From contig JAQGDQ010000184.1 in assembly GCA_030141605.1 (NCBI GenBank), positions 170,001 to 234,000 on the forward strand: a stretch of DNA of 64,000 nt. Direction: 5' to 3'. The notes beneath the pieces are model-generated. The model was not told the origin of the DNA. It did not search any database and saw only the letters and a program-made list of their open reading frames with translations. Numbering within the stretch: position 1 is the first letter of the stretch; the number at the start of each line of letters is the position of its first letter. The position numbers and the translations under genes were made by a program. Below are positions 49,930-61,167 of this stretch, one piece after another. Origin of the DNA: Tubiluchus corallicola. Lineage: Eukaryota > Priapulida > Priapulimorpha > Priapulimorphida > Tubiluchidae.

Positions 49930-51640
49930 GCTTCTATGAAGTTATAGAGGCGTTTTTTCTAAAAATGGGCAATATAGCCGGTCTTATTAATTTGACAACG
50001 CTGAATCCGAAAAATGCTGTTGCCAGCTCGAAAAAGTAACGCAAAGGGTTTAAAAACGCAAGAAACAAAATGGCCGCCACGTTTTTGGACAAACAACATA
50101 AATTAAGAGAAATTTTCAAAAAATTAACATTAAGAAGCCAATATGACATCTATTCCAGGACTGTTGAAACTGTGGAACCCATTTCTGTAATTTTCATTTC
50201 AAAATGGCCGTGTTAAAATGTCCGCCACTAGACTAGAAAAAAATCATTAAAAGGTGATTCTATAAAGTTCTAGGGGCAACTTTGCTAAAAGTGAGCAACA
50301 CAGTCACCTTATCAATGCTGAATCCAAAAAAAGCTGTTGCCGGCTTGAAAAATTAAAGGAAAATGATCAGAAAGGAAAAAACAAAATGGCTGCAAAGTTT
50401 TTACGCACACAATGTAATCAAAACAAGCCCCCTGAAAATTAATATTATGAACCAAAGATGACATCTATTCCAGGGCGTTTGCGATCCATTTCTGTTACCC
50501 TTGTTACAAAAATAGGCACGGTTTTCACAATGGTAGCCACACAATTATGTCGATCAATTATATTACCTGTTTCACCTAAAGATTTATTATAAAAACAAAA
50601 AGCAAGTCATTTTATTAATTCGACCTTGTTGAATCTAAATACTGCTAGACTAATAACTAATAATAAGAAATAAGAAAAAAAGAAAATGGTCACCGGGTCC
50701 CGGCCCTACGTGTAGTCCAGCACAATCGCGAGAAAGTACTCATTTCGTCTAAATGTTACGAAATTTAGCACTATGATAGAATCCATCAAAGTGATTAGTT
50801 TTGTATAAAAAAATGCTCCAATATGGGCGCTATATTTTCAAGATGATGAATAAGGGGGTTCGCTAGTATATAAAGGTTATATTTTAACTATTAGAATAGA
50901 TAAGGTGATGATTTTGGTGTCTAAATATAGGTTCTTAGTGTCAAGCAACCCATAACTAACGCTTTAAAACATTTACGTATGTGCTCTAACAGCTAAGATT
51001 CGGCTTTGAAAAACTAGCAACTGCTTTCCATCTTCTAGGCCATTTTTAAATGGTGGCAATATTGGATGATTTTCGTTTGGCGTCATATCCAAAATTAATC
51101 ACCTTTATTGGTTTTAAATTTCTGCAATTTTTTGTAACTTAAGCGGAAAGACAAGTCTTTTCACCATTCTGCTAAACAGTTATGCCGGGATCCCGTCGGC
51201 CATTTGTTTTTTACTTATTGGGCTGCTCGAATCGCTGTGCATTATTTTGGGGCTAGTAGCAACTTTCCGGATTAAAGAAGACCCACTTGATTGCTTTTTT
51301 GTTTGTATAATGAATCTTAAGATGAAACAGTTAATATTAATATGGTCGGCATGATTTCGTTATCGTGTGGTGGTCATTTTGAAAATGGTAGTCATTTTTG
51401 AAATGAAAATAACAGAAATGGGTTCCTCGGGTCCAACAAACCCTGGAATAGATGTCATAGTGGCTTCTTCTAGTACCCTGTCATTGGCGGCCATTTTGTT
51501 TTTTGCGTTTTAACCCCTTTCTGCTAATTTTCGAGCTTCCAACAGCGTTTTTCGATTCAGCATAGTCAAATTGACAAGAAAGACTATGTTGCCCACTTAA
51601 AAAACGCTTCTAGAGTTCCATTTTTATGAAAATGGGACTA
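49930..51640. mobile_element. Long inverted-repeat (foldback) element
   Basis: The left side carries two tandem units (about 49935-50225 and 50226-50560). Each has GCTGAATC, GCTGTTGCC, ACAAAATGGC and GACATCTATTCCAGG in the same order. The right side (51355-51636) is the reverse complement of one unit. Inner sequences also pair: AAATGGTCACCGGGTCCCGG near 50683 against AAATGGCCGACGGGATCCCG (reverse strand, about 51205), and CATCAAAGTGATTAG near 50787 against its inverted relative near 51100. The whole is one diverged palindrome with a centre at about 50.95 kb. No protein-coding frame is seen. It fits a foldback-class DNA element, though the boundaries are approximate. Confidence 0.75.
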
Positions 51641-53699
51641 GACTATTTAGTCTGAACGACACGACGGAACAAAACGGCTTAAGCTAATTCTAAGGGCAGC
51701 TGGAATAGTAGATTTATAAATTTAATGTTGTTATACATGTACTTTACACGACAATTCTGTTTCTTGGCCTGCAATTACAGCATCGAAAGACAAATTATCG
51801 AAAATTTAGAAGCACTTTGAAGTGAATGTAAAAGTAATGATATGATGGCAAGTTTTCTGCTTTACCACATATTAGTGTAAAATTTAGTAAGGATCAGCCT
51901 TTTCCACCCACGCATCAGTGTTAAGTATTTTAAATGATCACGTTTCATCTGTAAGGGTTATTGAATTACCAGCAGTATTTCATTTAAAACTGTCCATGTT
52001 TGCGTTTGATATGTTTTAACTTCACTTATAATGCCTGACGCCAGCGATCATTTGCGGTAAATAACATTTGCGATGACATTACGGCAAATCGGTATTTCCC
52101 ACTTTGTTCAAGTTAATGAACCTTCTTGCTACACGACCCAGTAAATCAATATGCCAGCCGCATGCTTTCTAATTTACCTTAAATAATCCTTACATGCTCG
52201 CCGCAGGTGCGGGCTTATCGAGTAGTAGCTAGTAATTAATAACAACATGTATAAAGAGTATTAAAAGTCAAGGCGAGTATGTGCAGCAAGAATTGCGCAA
52301 TGCCCAAAGTGATTTTTAAGTAACGATAAAACATTCAAATAAGTTATACCAGCAATACTATTTATTTTTTAATATAAGTAAATATATTGTATATTGTTTA
52401 ATATAAAAAATAAACAATGCTGCTTAAAAATAATTTTATATATTTAAATCTGTAATCATTTAACATTGTCAATGCTTTGTCATAGTATACAATTTACATA
52501 TACAAATAGTATATAATTTATCACGGCTTTATAAGGTCATATCTTAATTTCAAAATGTTCTGCTTCCATCGTTTCAATTTTTAAACATTTTCAAGCAGTT
52601 AAGAAACTTAATATTTCTTCTTTTATGCCACTCGACAGTCAATAGATAATAGTTATGGGAAATTTGTAAGGCGGATAATAATTGATAGTATAATGATAAT
52701 ATAGCAACGACATTACTTAGCTGTACTAGCGACTATTTTTCGTTTTCAATGCCACCCAGTTCAAACAACCAACGTAACAGTAAATTTAAAGATTAGTTTA
52801 CCGAGTAAAAATTCGTCTTAAATTGATTACATTTCCAACTAGGTTAAGTTTTATAGTGAGCAGCATAAATTATGTACACTAAACTAAAACGAGATCTAAT
52901 ATGGAGCTGATATTTTTTATCAGCGATTCCTACATCCTTGCTAGAAGACTTTATCTTACCTGTTAATAGTCTCCTGCGTTCTGAGGCAAATGATAACTTG
53001 TTCAGCTTCTAAATTGGCTGAATTAGTTCCACTCACAACTCTTAGCTTAAGAAAAAGGAGCTCGCCACCGTTTCCTTGGCCACATGTAGTTGTCTTTAGT
53101 GACTTACGCTATAAGATTGTGCGTTTCAGTACCCGTGAGGCATTGATAAAATGAAATCAATCAGAGCCTTAGTTACTTTCTCTGCGCATGTTTCCCATAT
53201 TAACCTCAAATTAGTCGCCTTCGCCATTAATTTATATCCGCTTCTTCCACTTGACAAGCTTATCCTTTGATGAGTTAATTTAGAGTAGCAGAAGCAAAGT
53301 CATTATTTCAAGAAGACTTGGCGAAACTTGTTATTTGGGGAGAGACGGGAGCGACAAATTCTGTCCTATTTCTTTGGCCATTATGCAGATGTACATCTTA
53401 GATAATGAGGACTGTGCCTTAGCCTAATTGTATATTAATTTCTACACATGTTAGTTCAGTGTATTTGGGAGTTTTATTCAATCACTTTAAGCCGGTAATT
53501 CAAGTTTAATTTTGTCAGACAGTACCATAGCTCTGACTAGCCCAATTTGACCTCACTTGTTTAACATTAAAATCATAATTATTTTATCACCCGTCTACTG
53601 TCTAGCCTTACTTTGTTTAATTTGACAATGCAGATTTTACCTAATTTGATTCAGTCTGATTCAGCCAACACTCAGTTTTACTTGTAGCCTTCCAAAATG

Positions 53700-54240
53700 C
53701 TTGACTAAACTAACCTCTCTAATCTAATCTAAGCTAACATAAGCTAACCTAACCTTCCTCGACCTAATCTAACATCGTTTTACTAGCATGGTATGATATA
53801 CTGTATCTAAAACAAATCTCACACAATCGAGGTTGACTAAATTTAATCCAACATAACTTAACCTAACCAAACGTAATGTAACCTAACCTTATTTTATTTG
53901 ACCTAACCTAACCTAGCTAACGCAGAGCTTTTCTAGTAAAATGCATTGACTGCATCATCTGGCTTAATTAAGATAACTTATTTCAATTCATCTCAATTCA
54001 GCTCATTAAATTTTTTTATTTTGGTAAAAAAATACTACACAAAAAAAGTAATCACGCACAAATAATCTGCACGCTATTTACAAATAAAAAAATAAATATG
54101 GATAAACTTGACCTGGCGATACCCGACCTAACATAACCTAACATAACCTTGCCTAGCCTGCCCTAACATAATCTAACCTAACTTAACTTGACCTAACCTA
54201 GCCTAGCCTGCCCTAACCTAATCTAATCTAACTTTATAAT
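53700..54240. repeat. Degenerate CCTAA-rich repeat
   Basis: ACCTAACCT-type pentamers cluster at 53711-53770, 53850-53930 and 54110-54240 (AACATAACCTAACATAACCT, ACCTAACCTAGCCTAGCCTG). It is a decayed pentanucleotide array resembling TTAGG-type telomere sequence on the minus strand, interrupted by ordinary AT-rich DNA. Confidence 0.75.
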
Positions 54241-54311
54241 GCTGCCGTTGATCAGTAGACGTAAAGAACAAAATCTGTACCACGTAGCCTTAATCCTTCA
54301 ATAAACTAACA

Positions 54312-54782
54312 AGCGAAATCTTCTTGATAATAGCCGCATAAAACTCAAATCAAAATTCTGAATTTGCAAAATCTTGTCAGATCACTAGTACTGCTGCGGA
54401 CATGCGAAGCCTGCTTTCTTAAGTAAGAGAAGATGCTGGAGTATAATACTTTCATAGTTTCAGATCTCTTTCCAGTGGCACTCTGAATTTGCGAAAACTT
54501 GTGATATCACTAGTTCTGCTGCGGACATGCGAAGCCTGCTTTATTAAATAAGGCATGATGTCGGAGTATATAATACCTTCGTTGTTTCAGATCTCTTTCC
54601 AGTGGCACTCTGCATTTGCGAAAACTTTTTGATAATGGCCACATAAAACATAAATGAAATGTTCTGAATTTGCGAAAACTTGTGATATCACTAGTTCTGC
54701 TGCGGACATGCGAAGCCTGCTTTATTAAATAAGGCAAGATGTCGGAGTATATAATACCTTCGTTGTTTCAGATCTCTCTCAG
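54312..54782. repeat. Complex satellite, order A-B-B-A-B
   Basis: A B unit of about 125 bp recurs at 54357, 54482 and 54663. Each contains CTGCTGCGGACATGCGAAGC followed by CTGCTTT(A/C)TTAA. A shorter A unit (TTGATAATGGCCACATAAAA or a close variant) lies at about 54312-54356 and 54609-54662. B2 and B3 are much closer to each other than to B1. Confidence 0.9.
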
Positions 54783-55441
54783 ATGACACCCTCCAATTGC
54801 CGGGAGGCGGCAGGGCTGATGATACATGCAGATGGTAGGGATGGAATATGACGGTGTGGTTGGGGAATATTTCTACCACAGATCGCCACTGATTTACAAC
54901 GATTATAACTCAAACACATTATGAAAAGGTAATAACGTAAATGCAATTATAAGTAACTAAGTGAACTCATGTAAGCTGTTATTTAGTGAAATCCGCACAT
55001 TAAGTGTAACTATTGCATTAATTTCATGCTGCCTATCATATGACATCAAGTATTTTAAAACTAATTTCAGTAATAAAAAATATGCACTGACAGCAGTTGT
55101 TACGTAACCTACCAATAACAACTATGTAAAAGCAGCATCAATAACTTTGCCGACCATACCTATCTGCTTAGCTGTTATTATACTAGCCTAAAGCTTTGTA
55201 CGAAATGTGGTCCAGTTGATCTAAACTTTTCTCCTTTGGATTTATTGTCCACGATCGTCGATGCTATTACCACCATCACGACTAGCACAACTGCTACCAT
55301 TTTCGCTATCATCATCCCCATTATCGTCGTCATCGCCATTAACGTCACAATCATCATCATCATAGTCATCACTAGCATCGGCGCCCAGTTGTCAATGACT
55401 TGTCATCAACGCTATTATCATTATTTTCTTTGCTATTATTA

Positions 55442-55456
55442 TCGTCGTCGTCGTCG

Positions 55457-55529
<73 letters not shown>

Positions 55530-55540
55530 TATCATCATTG
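55442..55540. repeat. (CAT)n microsatellite
   Basis: (GTC)n runs into about 27 CAT units, with degenerate related triplets from 55255. It gives false poly-His and poly-Met frames. Confidence 0.98.
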
Positions 55541-56599
55541 TTGGTATAATAACTGAATTTATCGTATTTAGTGTCAACTGTCGAAAAAGCTATTAATTAA
55601 TAAACATTTTCGTGTCTCGGGAAAGTCGATGTGTGAGACGACTTCATATGTTTGCGCTTATGTTAAATAGATGCACAAGGGAATACAAAATAAGCTTATA
55701 GCGGCTATGCTACTATGCGTCACTTTCACAGTGCCAGCAAACATTTTTTGCTTGTATTTCCTCCTACCACTTACCATAACCCAACTGCAAGGAGGGAGAG
55801 AAATAATGTGTGTTTCTATAGTAACACTAGAAATATTGAATTGTCAAATGTAGCCTAAACGCCTTTTAATTTCATTGCAACAGACATCCACGTTCAGGGC
55901 TTCTGGTAGTAAGGAAGGCTTTCGCGTCAATATTAGGTGTTAGGCTAGGATCTAAAACCTGTAGCGTAATGTACAGGGTCTAGCATGGCTGTTGCTAGGG
56001 GATAAATAAACAAGTAGTAGTAAAAAATAAACAACTATCTGAGGCATGTGACGGGAACAGATCGAATTGAATGGCTTGGAAATCACAGGACCTCAGCCCC
56101 GCCAAACATGATAGTCCTCTATCCTGACAAACAGAGTTGAGGTCAAGATGATCCAAGAACATAGCAATGACGGATATTCAAAAGACAAGCAAGCGAGGCC
56201 TGTGAGCCATCAGCAAAATGTGCTGGATGACCTTGAGTTTGACTCTGATCTCTATGAGTCTCCCGTCATACCCCTCAAGACTGTAGGGTGTGCAAAACGC
56301 GCGAGGCTTCTGCTTTAAACATTGAGGGCACAATAGCTTCTCAATTGATTAAGCGGTACTTTGTTGCAATAAATTATTCTGTATTATTACTCGTTGTTTT
56401 CGTACACCCTAGCAAACTGTTATGTTACAGACTGACTTGCACTCTGACATATGATCTTACTAACCATCGACCTAAAAAGCACCTTTTTCAGATTCACATA
56501 TTAAGTATATACAATGTCTGTTACTATTTATGAGAAATTACAGATAAGTTTTCATGATGGATAACAAAGCTGAGGATTTGGAAATAAGAAGTAAAACCA

Positions 56600-56676
<77 letters not shown>

Positions 56677-56677
56677 A

Positions 56678-56773
<96 letters not shown>
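56600..56773. repeat. (TAG)n microsatellite, about 58 units
   Basis: A triplet tract of about 174 bp with one variant unit (AATAG near 56675). It gives false poly-Val and poly-Tyr frames. This is the longest triplet array in the window. Confidence 0.98.
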
Positions 56774-57163
56774 CTCATTGTCATCTTATGACCATCTCAA
56801 GTTTCTAAGTATCGGTGGACTAGCCCACCTTCCTGTCTCAACTTATAAGTGATGAGACGAAAGCATCGAACGACTGAATTTAATTCTTAACGAATCAGGC
56901 AAGTTTGCAAAATAAATTGGGTGCTGAACCAAATATATCTTACAGACAATTTATAGAACCACACTAAAATAGACAGATAGATAAAATAGGAGCTGAAATT
57001 TGAGCCATAAGAGACCAATATTTCACAAAATTAAATAAAACAATAAAAGAAAAAGGTGACGCAGCGTGAGTTTTGACGTAAACTGTATATAGCATAATCA
57101 AGAACAAAATTTGTGAACATTTAAATCACAAAACCAAAGGAATAATTACTTTTCACCTTCATT

Positions 57164-57400
57164 TTATCTATTCAGTAGTTTTCCCAATATCTCAAAGCAG
57201 TCATTGGCCGTAATTTTACATATCTCAGGATTTTCCATTAAGTAAAAAAACTTATCTAGGTCATTCCAGTTGTTTTTGTGCTGAACTATAGAAGCTATGA
57301 AATTAGTACGCTCATTATCAAAAACATTACAATGTAACAACAAGTGCTTCTTCTGCAGACTTAATTTAATTAGAACTAGGTTTGTCGATTCGTCCTCACC
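57164..57400 (-). pseudogene. Non-LTR retrotransposon C-terminal tail
   Basis: The minus-strand frame reads DESTNLVLIKLSLQKKHLLL, HCNVFDNERTNFIASI and KFFYLMENPEICKITANDCF before a stop after LGKLLNR. HCxxFDNER..F followed by a KFxYLMxNP helix is the usual end of non-LTR ORF2 proteins of the type at 2861-3228. The upstream zinc-knuckle cysteines are lost. It lies in intron 1 just downstream of HCN exon 1 and should not be annotated as a gene. Confidence 0.5.
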
Positions 57401-57660
57401 CGGCACTGGTGACATCACAGCTAAGAATATTAATAATTACTAGGTATATCTGATACAGTAACTAATTTGATTCGTCGTCTCAGCACTGCCATACATAATT
57501 ATTATTTCGTTTAAACAGTTACTCTATGCATAACGTAACAAGCGAGACAATTGTGCTATTAAAATAGGAGAGTCTTGTTATTACCTTTAGGAGGTAATGT
57601 GACCTATAGGACACCGCTGTTATAATTGTGGAAAAAGTATTGAACTTTGTGAGTGCTTAC

Positions 57661-57799
57661 CTGATGAAAACGCTGTGTTGGCACTGCTTGCAGAAGGAAG
57701 CTCCTCTAAATTAAGAACAATATCCGCCCCCTTTTCCTCTTGCTGAGGAAGATTGGTGCCACGTTGCATGTTATCGGTCATCAGCAGTAATTTTGACAT
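57661..57799 (-). CDS. HCN: HCN exon 1 (start codon, variable N-terminus)
   Basis: This is a probable first coding exon of 46 codons plus one base. It opens at ATG 57799, with further in-frame ATGs at 57781 (MTDNMQRG) and 57769. It ends at TCATCAG followed by donor GTAAGC. The product is hydrophilic and acidic (QQEEKGADIVLNLEELPSAS), like the unconserved cytoplasmic N-termini of HCN channels. The link to exon 2 is inferred from splice phase: the exon ends one base into a codon (G) and exon 2 opens with CA, giving Ala and a continuous frame. The frame upstream of ATG 57799 has no closer ATG. A TTCAG at about 57811-57815 could be an acceptor, so an additional 5' exon or a trans-splice site cannot be excluded. 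There is no homology support for this segment. Confidence 0.55.
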
Positions 57800-59051
57800 G
57801 AGGATATATAACTGAAGTCCCAATCACTCAAGGGCATGAAAGGGCGTTGCCTGCTGCTTCTTCTCATTACCGTTGAAATGATAGCAACACAAAAGAAAGC
57901 TTCCCTATTTTGTACAGAATCTGGCACAGGATATATTATCACTGTAACAAGGAGTCATCTTTTCACTGGTGGACATAACAAAACCGGAATCGCACCACTA
58001 AAAACGGCAATTATGAATTACAACTAATCAGGTATTTTCTGGAAGAGCCATTACAGTTTTGGGCAGACAAGAGTTAACAATAGTCGTTGTCAGTATTGAT
58101 GCCCACCAAGTAATAAGCGGCTTCTTCGCGACAACAAAATTTGTACATTCAACTTACGAAGCCAATGAGTTGTGCAGACGACAGCTGCTGCCATTGTTGA
58201 CGAAAGGTGGCAGCACAATGCAAATGCATCATAAGTTTCTGGTTTCAGCTAAACATACATTATTTCTCAGTTTAGCCTCACTATGCGAGAGACTGTCGTG
58301 GGGATATGTTTACAAATATGCTTGTTTACAACTAGGTATGTTGGGTACAAACAGTAGAAACAGTCTACACAAATTGCCAGCAAGCATAGTAAGCCCATTA
58401 CAAACTGTGCACAAAGCGCAAATTTTATGTTTTTGAATACATAACGAAAATCTAAAATCCAGTGGCGTGGCTGACTCGTCAATTTAAGCCTACGTCCATT
58501 TGTCACCCATTCACTTATATATAGTAAAGGAAATTAATATTATTATGTTATATTTTATTTCAATTTTTGTGACATTGTACTAATATTTGACAACTAATGT
58601 GGACTATCGACCCGTTTAGACTGTCGGGCGATTTCAATAATTCATCAATAAAATTCAACTTGCACAATCCTTGAGTGATACGTTTCCAGTATGGATTTTC
58701 CTCGATATGATTTACCCTATCAAAGCTCAAACCTTTGCACAGCGTTGTAACAGAACCTTTTTTTGTATGCAATGAGGGACAGTTTCAATACATAACGCCC
58801 ATCGGAGATGCGTAACATTCAAGAATGACAACGTTGAGTGTCACTTAGTCATGACTGGGATCCTTGATGGTCTAAAAGGGGTTTATGCCAAACAAGACAA
58901 TAGTCCCTAGTTCAACCAGCTAAACCAAGTGCTCCGTTCTAAGAGGAACCAATTTGGCATCAGCGTTTTTGTGAAAGTACGTTTACAGTGTTTATGAAAA
59001 ATTTTCTTTCTATGAAATTAATTTGCAAAAAAATTCTGTGAACACATAATT

Positions 59052-59132
<81 letters not shown>

Positions 59133-61130
59133 TAATGCTGAAATGCATGTAGGACTACATGTGACGTTTCTTCATATTAGATAACGCTGTTAAACGACGT
59201 TGATCCTAAATTATTGTATTTTTTTACAATATAAGCTCAACTGTACCACCTTTTCCATCGCGTCTTTGCCCTCTCTTTTCATTACGTCGATGCCTTCAAA
59301 GCGTATCTCTGGTCTCGTAGTCGTTGCTATTTTGCTGCTTCGCAGCCGAGACTCAGGTTTCATCTATTGCCATTATGATTGGCGTTCACGAGGGGCAAAT
59401 TTTAAACTTTGTTTCAGCTCTTTTTAAGTTAAAAGAATATGATTTAACCTGGAATTGGTTTAGGTTATGAAACATTTTGCTGTGGTTATTAAGGCAATGT
59501 CAATTCTACATTCTAGGTTTGAATAGAGAATACTCTTAGAATTACAATTTTTAAAAAACTAGTTAAAATCTATTGACAATTTGAAGTTGAGAACTAGTTT
59601 GATCTCACTACGTTTTTAAAAATTTTCTTTTGATACCCGTTTTAACATTGAATAAGTGTTAAATGGGCTCATACTAGTGAGTTAGGGACAAGCACAGTTT
59701 ACCTCAAAAGCTAGGAGCTGGATAAAGTGGGCCACCCAGATACCAAAAAAAGTATAAATGAAAAGTTCATCTGCAAAATTTCGCTTATCTGTGAGGCGGG
59801 CTTAGAACTCTGAAAAAAAACCATTTACTTTCCCCTAGTATTCCCTACAATGTTAAATTTTTTGCCACAAAAATTCCTGTTTTTAATACACAGTATATGT
59901 ATTTGCGTACCAATTATTATAATTATTGTATTAGAGTCATGATGAAAATACCTTTGTAATAATAACAACAAAAATGGCTGTGAATTGTTTGGCCACGTAC
60001 ATACATATCTCATAAAGCCACAGACCAATGCTGGATGTATGACGAAAATTGCTTCGATTACAGTCTCACGAGAAATTTTGTTTGACTGTTATGATTATCA
60101 CTGAAATACTTATTTTTAAAACTTGGTATGGTCATTTAAAATTGTGGAAAATTATCTAAAAAGTAAAATTTATGTTTATGAACTTTAATTTATAGGAAAG
60201 AACAAATCGCTCAGTATGCTGGGTTTATTTTACTGTTATCACTTAAACTTAGAAAAATAAAACAAATTTACAAAGAACTACCTGTAAAGCATAAATTTAA
60301 AATATAATACCTTTGAATCAGGCATGGTTGCCTCATAACATAATTGCGAGACTTTGTGAGTTTTCGTAAGCACGTCATGGCTTTCCTTAAGTGCGGCACT
60401 GCTTCAACTCATTCAAACTTTTACAGCTTGCCTAATGCTCATGCAAAAATATTATAAAGTTAGCTATCTAAGTTTTTTGTAAAAGCTTTTGATGAAGATT
60501 GACAGTGCACTACTTTTCTTCAAGATGAATGATGTTATTGGAAGAAAAGGGGCATTTCCTTTAATAACCTAAGGAAGCAAATGGCAGCCTTTGCAGAAAC
60601 TAAAATTTCAACATCTTTTCTTAGGCCAGATTAAATGCAAAAAATGAAGAATATAAACATGAATATATTTCTTTTTTTTCCAAGCCTTCATGACAGGATT
60701 CACAATATTTTTTACCACATAATTTCTACAGCTGAAATATTTTTTGTGCTGTTTTGAATTATTTTCTGACACCATCTGAAGTTAGGTGATAACTTTAAAG
60801 AATGTAAGTGAAGTGAAATTTTGACGTCAGTGCAGATTATTGTGATGTAACTTAAGAAATAAATTTATCAAAACCTAGACAAATGTTTGTATTCATGAGG
60901 TTGGACTTATGGTTGCTTGCTTTTCTAGTGTAATGAGAACTTGAAAAAAAGCTTAGCAAGCTGAAGTTTTGGTGTGCCCAGAATAGAATAATAATCCAAC
61001 ATTTATTATTAAATTTTTCTAAGTTTTGTGTGTCTTTAGGTGCTTTGTGACAACCTATCTGAAATACTAGTGACTGACTGATCATGCTGATCATGCTCTT
61101 TGAGTATAACTTGCATTTTCAACTGTTAAA
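57800..61130. other. Intergenic region between divergent genes
   Basis: About 3.3 kb separates the HCN start (minus) and the Ig-gene start (plus), so it probably holds both promoters. I can see a GA tract (59055-59129), an AT-rich remainder and an imperfect short inverted repeat near 59545-59630. A TATATA at 57804-57811 is only a few bases before the HCN ATG and so is unlikely to be its TATA box. Open frames here (for example 58059-58436) lack an ATG or any domain. Confidence 0.6.
59055..59129. repeat. (GA)n microsatellite in the shared upstream region
   Basis: About 37 pure GA units, GA on the plus strand, 1.3 kb upstream of HCN and 2 kb upstream of the Ig gene. GA tracts in promoters can exclude nucleosomes or bind GAGA-type factors. 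Such a role is inference only. Confidence 0.95.
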
Positions 61131-61167
61131 ATGACTGCATTGGCTTTCCTTACCATTGTGATTTCAT
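61131..61167 (+). CDS. Ig-domain protein exon 1 (signal peptide)
   Basis: This is a short putative first exon: ATG then TALAFLTIVIS, ending one base into a codon at ATTTCAT|GTGAGT. The peptide is hydrophobic, as a signal-peptide core would be, but has no basic N-region. The phase-1 end fits the phase-1 start of the next exon, joining as ISYFPLDG. Signal-peptide exons of Ig-superfamily genes usually end in phase 1. The exon is too short for any homology support, so the true start may lie elsewhere. Confidence 0.45.

Larger units (their letters stand above)
36967..57660 (-). other. HCN intron 1
   Basis: This intron is 20,694 nt if exon 1 is correct. It holds a dead RTE-like retrotransposon (43.82-45.30 kb), a tRNA-like SINE (45.45-45.61 kb), a CAG triplet tract (46.6-46.74 kb), a degenerate hexamer region (47.88-48.45 kb), a perfect 56-bp tandem duplication (49.69-49.80 kb), the 1.7 kb foldback element, CCTAA-rich sequence (53.7-54.24 kb), a complex satellite (54.3-54.78 kb), CAT and TAG tracts and a retrotransposon tail (57.16-57.42 kb). 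I recognise nothing in 36970-43000, 43250-43800, 51660-53690, 54800-55220 or 55560-56590. Confidence 0.65.

Noticed and set aside
56524-56808. Poly-Val and poly-Tyr open frames
   Set aside because: Translation of the TAG array on both strands; no other sequence character.
57836-58027. 63-codon frame with a hydrophobic start that looks like a signal peptide
   Set aside because: Short and unsupported; no second exon seen and it overlaps the region just upstream of HCN.
58059-58436. 125-codon plus-strand frame in the intergenic region
   Set aside because: Starts at TTG, not ATG; no recognisable domain or splice context that fits either neighbour.
59545-59630. Imperfect inverted repeat AATTTTTAAAAA..CTAGT
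   Set aside because: The match is short, gapped and AT-rich; too weak to call an element.
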